Assembly (NCBI GenBank): GCA_017614655.1
Contig: JAGABO010000220.1
Span: forward strand, 1 to 8,508
Origin: Treponema sp.
Lineage (GTDB): Bacteria > Spirochaetota > Spirochaetia > Treponematales > Treponemataceae
Reading direction: 5' to 3'
DNA length: 8,508 bases
In this document: one piece after another, positions 5,121 to 8,508 of the stretch
Position numbering within the stretch: position 1 is the stretch's first letter
Layout: each line of letters opens with the position of its first letter
Notes under the pieces: generated by a model
Told to the model about the DNA's origin: nothing
Databases searched by the model: none
The model's input: only the letters and a program-made list of their open reading frames with translations
Position numbers and translations under genes: made by a program

Positions 5121-6956
5121 ATGACGGGCTTTATAAAAAAAGAGTCCATTGACGAAGTTACGCAGCGCGCTGACATAGTACGGATTGTCGGAGAATATGT
5201 TCCCCTTGTCCAGAAAGGAAAAGACTGGTGGGGCTGCTGTCCGTTTCATCACGAAAAGTCTGCTTCATTTCATGTTGAACCGGACAAAAAATTTTATTAC
5301 TGCTTCGGCTGTCATGCCTCCGGAACCGTATTCAATTTTCTGATGGAAATGGAACACATGTCCTTTGCAGAAGCCGTAGAGACCGTTGCAAAAAAAGAAG
5401 GCATTCAGCTTGAATACTCAAACGGCGGAGAAGTGTACGCAAAAAAAGATCCCAAAGCGGACCTTAAGGCTGAATACATAAATCTTTATGAAAGGGTTTC
5501 GACATCATTCCACTATATTCTTACCCAGACCGAAAGCGGAAAATTTGCCTTGGACTACATTAAAAAACGCGGATTAACGGACGAGACGATTAAAAAATTC
5601 AGGCTGGGTTATTCTCCTTTAGATGGAAAATGGCTCAGAAATTTTCTTCTTAAAAATAATTACACGGCTTCTTTTCTTGATGAATCAGGCCTTTTTTCAA
5701 GAAAAAATCCTGAGTATGCTTTTTTCAGGGACAGACTCATGTTTCCGATTTTTAACAAGGCAGGAGAAGCAGTTGCAATGGGAGGCCGTTTTCTCCGCGG
5801 AGACCCGGATAAAAACCCTAAATACCTTAACTCGGGAGACCTCATTCAGTATAAAAAAGGCGACACCCTCTATGCGTACAATTTTGCAAAACAGGCGGTA
5901 AGGGAAAACAAAAAAATCATTCTCTGCGAAGGATACATGGACTGCATCGCATACCATCAGTGCGGACTTACTTTTGCAGTTGCTCCGCTTGGAACAGCCC
6001 TCACGGAAGAGCAGATAGCACTTTTTAAGCCGTTTGTAAACGAGGTGCTTCTTTCTTTTGACAGCGACAATGCCGGTCAGAAGGCAACAATCAGGGCAAT
6101 ACTCATGTGCCGTAAACATGACCTTACGGTTAAAGTTATTGTTCTCAAGGGAGGCAAGGATCCTGCCGAAATTATGATAAACTACGGTGCAGATGTATTG
6201 ACAGGAGAAGTAAATAACGCTATCTTGGACGATGAATTTCTGTTATCTAGACTCGAGGAATTGTACCCGAAAAACACTCCTGAGGGCAAATCAAAAGCTT
6301 TATCGGAGTTTTTTCCATATATTGATTCGCTTAAGTCTGAGGTGCAGAAAAATGCGTGTCTTGAACAGTTCTGCGCAGTATACGATACAAGCTTTGAGGC
6401 AGCAAAAAAAGATTATATAAACAGGAGCAGCATTCCCTTACGATCCCAGTCTACACAGAACGAGCCGGAAAAAGCAAAATCTTCCGGAAAAATTCGACAG
6501 ACGGCAGAGCTGGGAGCAGTTCTTTCGGTGATTTCCGATAATTCTGAACGTTTTTCAAAACTTCGGAATGACATTTCGGTAGATGATCTGAATGACCAGT
6601 GGGCAAGGCAGCTTTATATAATTCTTGAAGAATGCATGAGAAGCGGATCGTTCAGCGTGAGTTCTGTCCTTAACCGGCTCGAAGGAGACGGTCTGGATGG
6701 TCTCAAGGAACTTGTCATAAAGGCCGTAGATTCTCCGTTTATTTCGGATGCTGCGGTAGAAGACGGCATTAAGCTCCTGAAAAGGCACAACCTTGAAAAA
6801 CAGTGTTCAAATCTTTTGCTTGAAATCAAAAGGCTTGAAGGCAGCGCGCTTCCGGAAGATAAGGAAAAGCTTCTGGAACTTGTTTCAAGGAAGGCAGACA
6901 TAAACAGGCGGTTGGAATCACTTAAAAAAGGGATTGATAATGGCAGTAACAACTAA
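5121..6956 (+). CDS. dnaG: DNA primase DnaG
   Basis: This 611-residue protein makes RNA primers for Okazaki fragments and for replication start and restart. The N-terminal CHC2 zinc domain (about 1-100) has Cys40, His43, Cys61 and Cys64 in CCPFHHEK and [10 protein letters not shown], at the same numbers as E. coli. The RNA-polymerase domain has the basic [12 protein letters not shown] (201-212), GGRFL and PKYLNS segments. The TOPRIM domain has Glu270 in LCEGYMD and Asp314/Asp316 in FDSDNAGQ, the metal-binding residues, and KDPAE at 346-350. A linker rich in Ser, Gln and Lys (about 435-458) leads to a helical C-terminal helicase-binding domain (about 460-600). Length is usual. ATG follows the mltG stop without a gap, with AAGGA (5107-5111) nine bases upstream. 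The last 17 bases overlap rpoD. A possible internal promoter lies at 6198-6226. Confidence 0.97.
   Translation: MTGFIKKESIDEVTQRADIVRIVGEYVPLVQKGKDWWGCCPFHHEKSASFHVEPDKKFYYCFGCHASGTVFNFLMEMEHMSFAEAVETVAKKEGIQLEYSNGGEVYAKKDPKADLKAEYINLYERVSTSFHYILTQTESGKFALDYIKKRGLTDETIKKFRLGYSPLDGKWLRNFLLKNNYTASFLDESGLFSRKNPEYAFFRDRLMFPIFNKAGEAVAMGGRFLRGDPDKNPKYLNSGDLIQYKKGDTLYAYNFAKQAVRENKKIILCEGYMDCIAYHQCGLTFAVAPLGTALTEEQIALFKPFVNEVLLSFDSDNAGQKATIRAILMCRKHDLTVKVIVLKGGKDPAEIMINYGADVLTGEVNNAILDDEFLLSRLEELYPKNTPEGKSKALSEFFPYIDSLKSEVQKNACLEQFCAVYDTSFEAAKKDYINRSSIPLRSQSTQNEPEKAKSSGKIRQTAELGAVLSVISDNSERFSKLRNDISVDDLNDQWARQLYIILEECMRSGSFSVSSVLNRLEGDGLDGLKELVIKAVDSPFISDAAVEDGIKLLKRHNLEKQCSNLLLEIKRLEGSALPEDKEKLLELVSRKADINRRLESLKKGIDNGSNN
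6198..6226 (+). promoter_or_regulatory. Possible internal promoter for rpoD within dnaG
   Basis: A perfect TTGACA (6198-6203) and TATCTT (6221-6226, 4/6) stand 17 bases apart on the coding strand of dnaG, about 715 bases before the rpoD start. Both boxes use TTG leucine codons, while CTT is the common leucine codon around them. In E. coli an rpoD-specific heat-shock promoter also lies within dnaG, so the position is suggestive. It could equally be chance in AT-rich coding DNA. Confidence 0.35.
6928..6933 (+). promoter_or_regulatory. Ribosome binding site of rpoD
   Basis: AAGGGA lies six bases before the ATG at 6940, inside the dnaG coding end. It supports the start that overlaps dnaG by 17 bases. 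No other in-frame ATG is found until Met113, inside region 1.1. Confidence 0.75.
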
Positions 6957-8508
6957 AAAGACTCAGGAAAAAGAAAAAGCTAAACCTAAAAAAACAAAAG
7001 AGGTCAAGGCTAAGGCAAAAGAAAAGGAAAAAGCAAAGGAGCCGAAGACCCGCAAAAAAACAGCAAAAGCAGAAAAAAAGACATCAAAGGTAAGCGAAAT
7101 TCCTGAAGATGAAGTTCTTGATACTGCCGCACAGGATAATGATTCTAACGATGAACTCAAAGACCTTGACCCTAAGGTTCAGAAGCTTCTTGAATATGCT
7201 TCAAGCAAGCAGATTGTTTCATGGGACGAAATAACAGACATCCTCACAACAGAATTCGTAAGCAACACAAAAGAGATGGAAGTAGTTTACGAACTTCTGA
7301 ACAAAAACAACATTCAGATCATGGAAGAAACCGAGGATGATGAATTTGATGATGCTCCGGATGATGAAGATGCCGAAGATGATGAAGGCGGAATCACGGA
7401 AGAAAAAATAGACGATCCGGACAAACACCGTCTTGTTTCAAACGACAAGGATTCAAACATTGATGATCCCATACGTCTTTACCTGCGCGAAATAGGTAAG
7501 GAAAACCTTCTTACAGCAGATCAGGAAGTAGATCTTTCCAAGAAAATGGAAGACGGTCAGAACATTATCAAGAATGTCATCAAGAATTCCGGTATGATGA
7601 TTCCTGAATTCTATACGATTGCACACAAAGCCTTTACGCGCATCGACATGCACGAGCCGGGAAAAGCAAGAAAGGAACTTAACGAAGAAATGGCAGAAAA
7701 GCACCGTTTAAGAAGTTCCTACAGCGAGTACCTTAAGCCTATCTTAAGTGAAATAAAAGCTTATATGGCACTTAAAAAGCAGTTAAGCGAAAACGACTCT
7801 TCAATGAACATATTCTCTGATCCGGAACTTGTCGAGCTTAGGGAAAAAATCATGCCCAACATGCTTGCAATTGACATTCAGTCAGAAGAAATAGAAAAGT
7901 TCAGTGCAAAATTCATAGATGCTTCTACAAAAATCGACGACTTCCGCCTTAAGCAGGAAAAGCGCATGAAAAAGCTTCGCATTAAGGATGCAGCCGGCTT
8001 AAGAAGCATAGGACGCCGTCTTGCAATACATTCAGAATGTGCAAAGCTCGAAAAAGACCTCGGCATGACTTCCGACGAAATAAGAGCCGACTACACCGAT
8101 ATTCAGAAAATTGAACGCAAGCTCCGCGAACTTGAATACGACTTCGAAAACTCTGTTGACGAAATAATCAGCATGAAAAAAGAAATCGAACGCGGACGAA
8201 GCCAGCTCGAAAAGGCAAAGAACAGGCTTATAAACGCAAACCTCCGTCTTGTTGTTTCCATCGCAAAAAAATACACAAACAGGGGACTTCAGCTCTTTGA
8301 CCTTATTCAGGAAGGAAACATCGGTCTTATTAAGGCTGTAGAAAAGTTTGAATACAGAAAGGGCTACAAGTTCTCGACTTATGCAACCTGGTGGATCCGT
8401 CAGGCAATAACAAGAGCTATTGCCGATCAGGCAAGGACCATAAGGATACCCGTGCATATGGTCGAAACGATCAACAAGCTCATGAGAGTCCAAAGACAGC
8501 TCCTTCAG
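6940..8508 (+). CDS. rpoD: Housekeeping sigma factor RpoD (3' end missing)
   Basis: The frame runs open to the right edge, giving 523 residues; regions 3.1-4.2 lie outside. RpoD directs RNA polymerase to most promoters. Residues 1-50 form a tail with 21 Lys, 1 Arg and 7 Glu. A region 1.1-like segment follows (about 78-130, [20 protein letters not shown]), then an acidic stretch (129-149, 16 of 21 Asp/Glu). Region 1.2 is at about 174-206 ([20 protein letters not shown]). A long helical non-conserved region spans about 207-420. Regions 2.1-2.4 occupy about 424-500: [36 protein letters not shown] and [20 protein letters not shown], the core-binding and -10-melting parts; region 3.0 begins at [13 protein letters not shown]. 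The start overlaps dnaG by 17 bases, with a good ribosome site. The order and overlap with dnaG mark a macromolecular-synthesis operon. A shorter start is unlikely, because the next ATG would remove part of region 1.1. Confidence 0.96.
   Translation, partial: MAVTTKKTQEKEKAKPKKTKEVKAKAKEKEKAKEPKTRKKTAKAEKKTSKVSEIPEDEVLDTAAQDNDSNDELKDLDPKVQKLLEYASSKQIVSWDEITDILTTEFVSNTKEMEVVYELLNKNNIQIMEETEDDEFDDAPDDEDAEDDEGGITEEKIDDPDKHRLVSNDKDSNIDDPIRLYLREIGKENLLTADQEVDLSKKMEDGQNIIKNVIKNSGMMIPEFYTIAHKAFTRIDMHEPGKARKELNEEMAEKHRLRSSYSEYLKPILSEIKAYMALKKQLSENDSSMNIFSDPELVELREKIMPNMLAIDIQSEEIEKFSAKFIDASTKIDDFRLKQEKRMKKLRIKDAAGLRSIGRRLAIHSECAKLEKDLGMTSDEIRADYTDIQKIERKLRELEYDFENSVDEIISMKKEIERGRSQLEKAKNRLINANLRLVVSIAKKYTNRGLQLFDLIQEGNIGLIKAVEKFEYRKGYKFSTYATWWIRQAITRAIADQARTIRIPVHMVETINKLMRVQRQLLQ

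Noticed and set aside
5697..6119. 140-codon minus-strand reading frame opposite dnaG
   Set aside because: It lies opposite the conserved polymerase/TOPRIM region of DnaG and has no independent support.
6921..6942. A-run followed by GGG near the dnaG end, as a possible programmed frameshift into rpoD
   Set aside because: The A-run is not in the X-XXY-YYZ phase relative to dnaG, and rpoD is in the +1 frame, not the -1 frame. rpoD has its own ATG and ribosome site, so plain overlap explains it.
6960..7080. Purine-rich repeat-like stretch at the rpoD 5' end as a tandem repeat
   Set aside because: The units are irregular; the pattern follows from Lys/Ala/Glu codons of the encoded tail, not from a DNA-level repeat.
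7871..7899. TTGACA inside rpoD as a further internal promoter
   Set aside because: No acceptable -10 box occurs at 16-18 bases; the sequence there is rich in G and A.
8032..8493. 153-codon minus-strand reading frame opposite rpoD
   Set aside because: The + strand encodes conserved sigma regions here; the antisense frame has no ribosome site or recognisable protein features and is a codon-bias shadow.

Overview
The window looks like part of the chromosome of a spirochaete, most likely a Treponema. The reasons are the gene order metallo-hydrolase - mltG - dnaG - rpoD, the moderately AT-rich composition with a strong preference for CTT (Leu), AAA and GAA codons, and protein sequences that read like treponemal versions of these families. 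The genus is an inference from pattern recognition; no search was run. All protein genes and both tRNAs are on the + strand, and almost no DNA is left unused.

Region 1 (1-2762) is a tight gene cluster. It holds the 3' part of a membrane-anchored SPFH/band-7-like protein (start lies off the left edge), a monofunctional AroH-type chorismate mutase, and a GT5 glycogen synthase (GlgA). aroH and glgA overlap by four bases (ATGA), so they are probably translationally coupled. No terminator is visible after glgA.

Region 2 (2759-3045) is a tRNA unit. A TTGACA-17-TACAGT promoter, whose -35 box overlaps the glgA stop codon, precedes tRNA-Thr(UGU) and tRNA-Tyr(GUA). The 18-base spacer between them is almost filled by a small hairpin, and a strong intrinsic terminator follows.

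Region 3 (3044-8508) is a macromolecular-synthesis operon. Its promoter starts in the T-run of the tRNA terminator. It encodes an MBL-fold metallo-hydrolase (TTG start behind a good GGAGGG site), the endolytic murein transglycosylase MltG, DNA primase DnaG, and the housekeeping sigma factor RpoD, which is cut by the right edge before regions 3.1-4.2. Junctions are a 4-base overlap, direct abutment and a 17-base overlap. Compared with the E. coli rpsU-dnaG-rpoD operon, rpsU is absent and MBL plus mltG stand upstream, so replication priming, transcription initiation and wall synthesis may share one transcript. A consensus-like promoter inside dnaG could feed rpoD separately.

I see no clear new defence, mobile or secretion system. 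The points most worth a second look are the Lys15-to-Glu change in the GlgA nucleotide-sugar loop, the lysine-rich tail on RpoD, the dnaG-internal promoter, the unusual tRNA stem and T-loop positions, and the operon composition.
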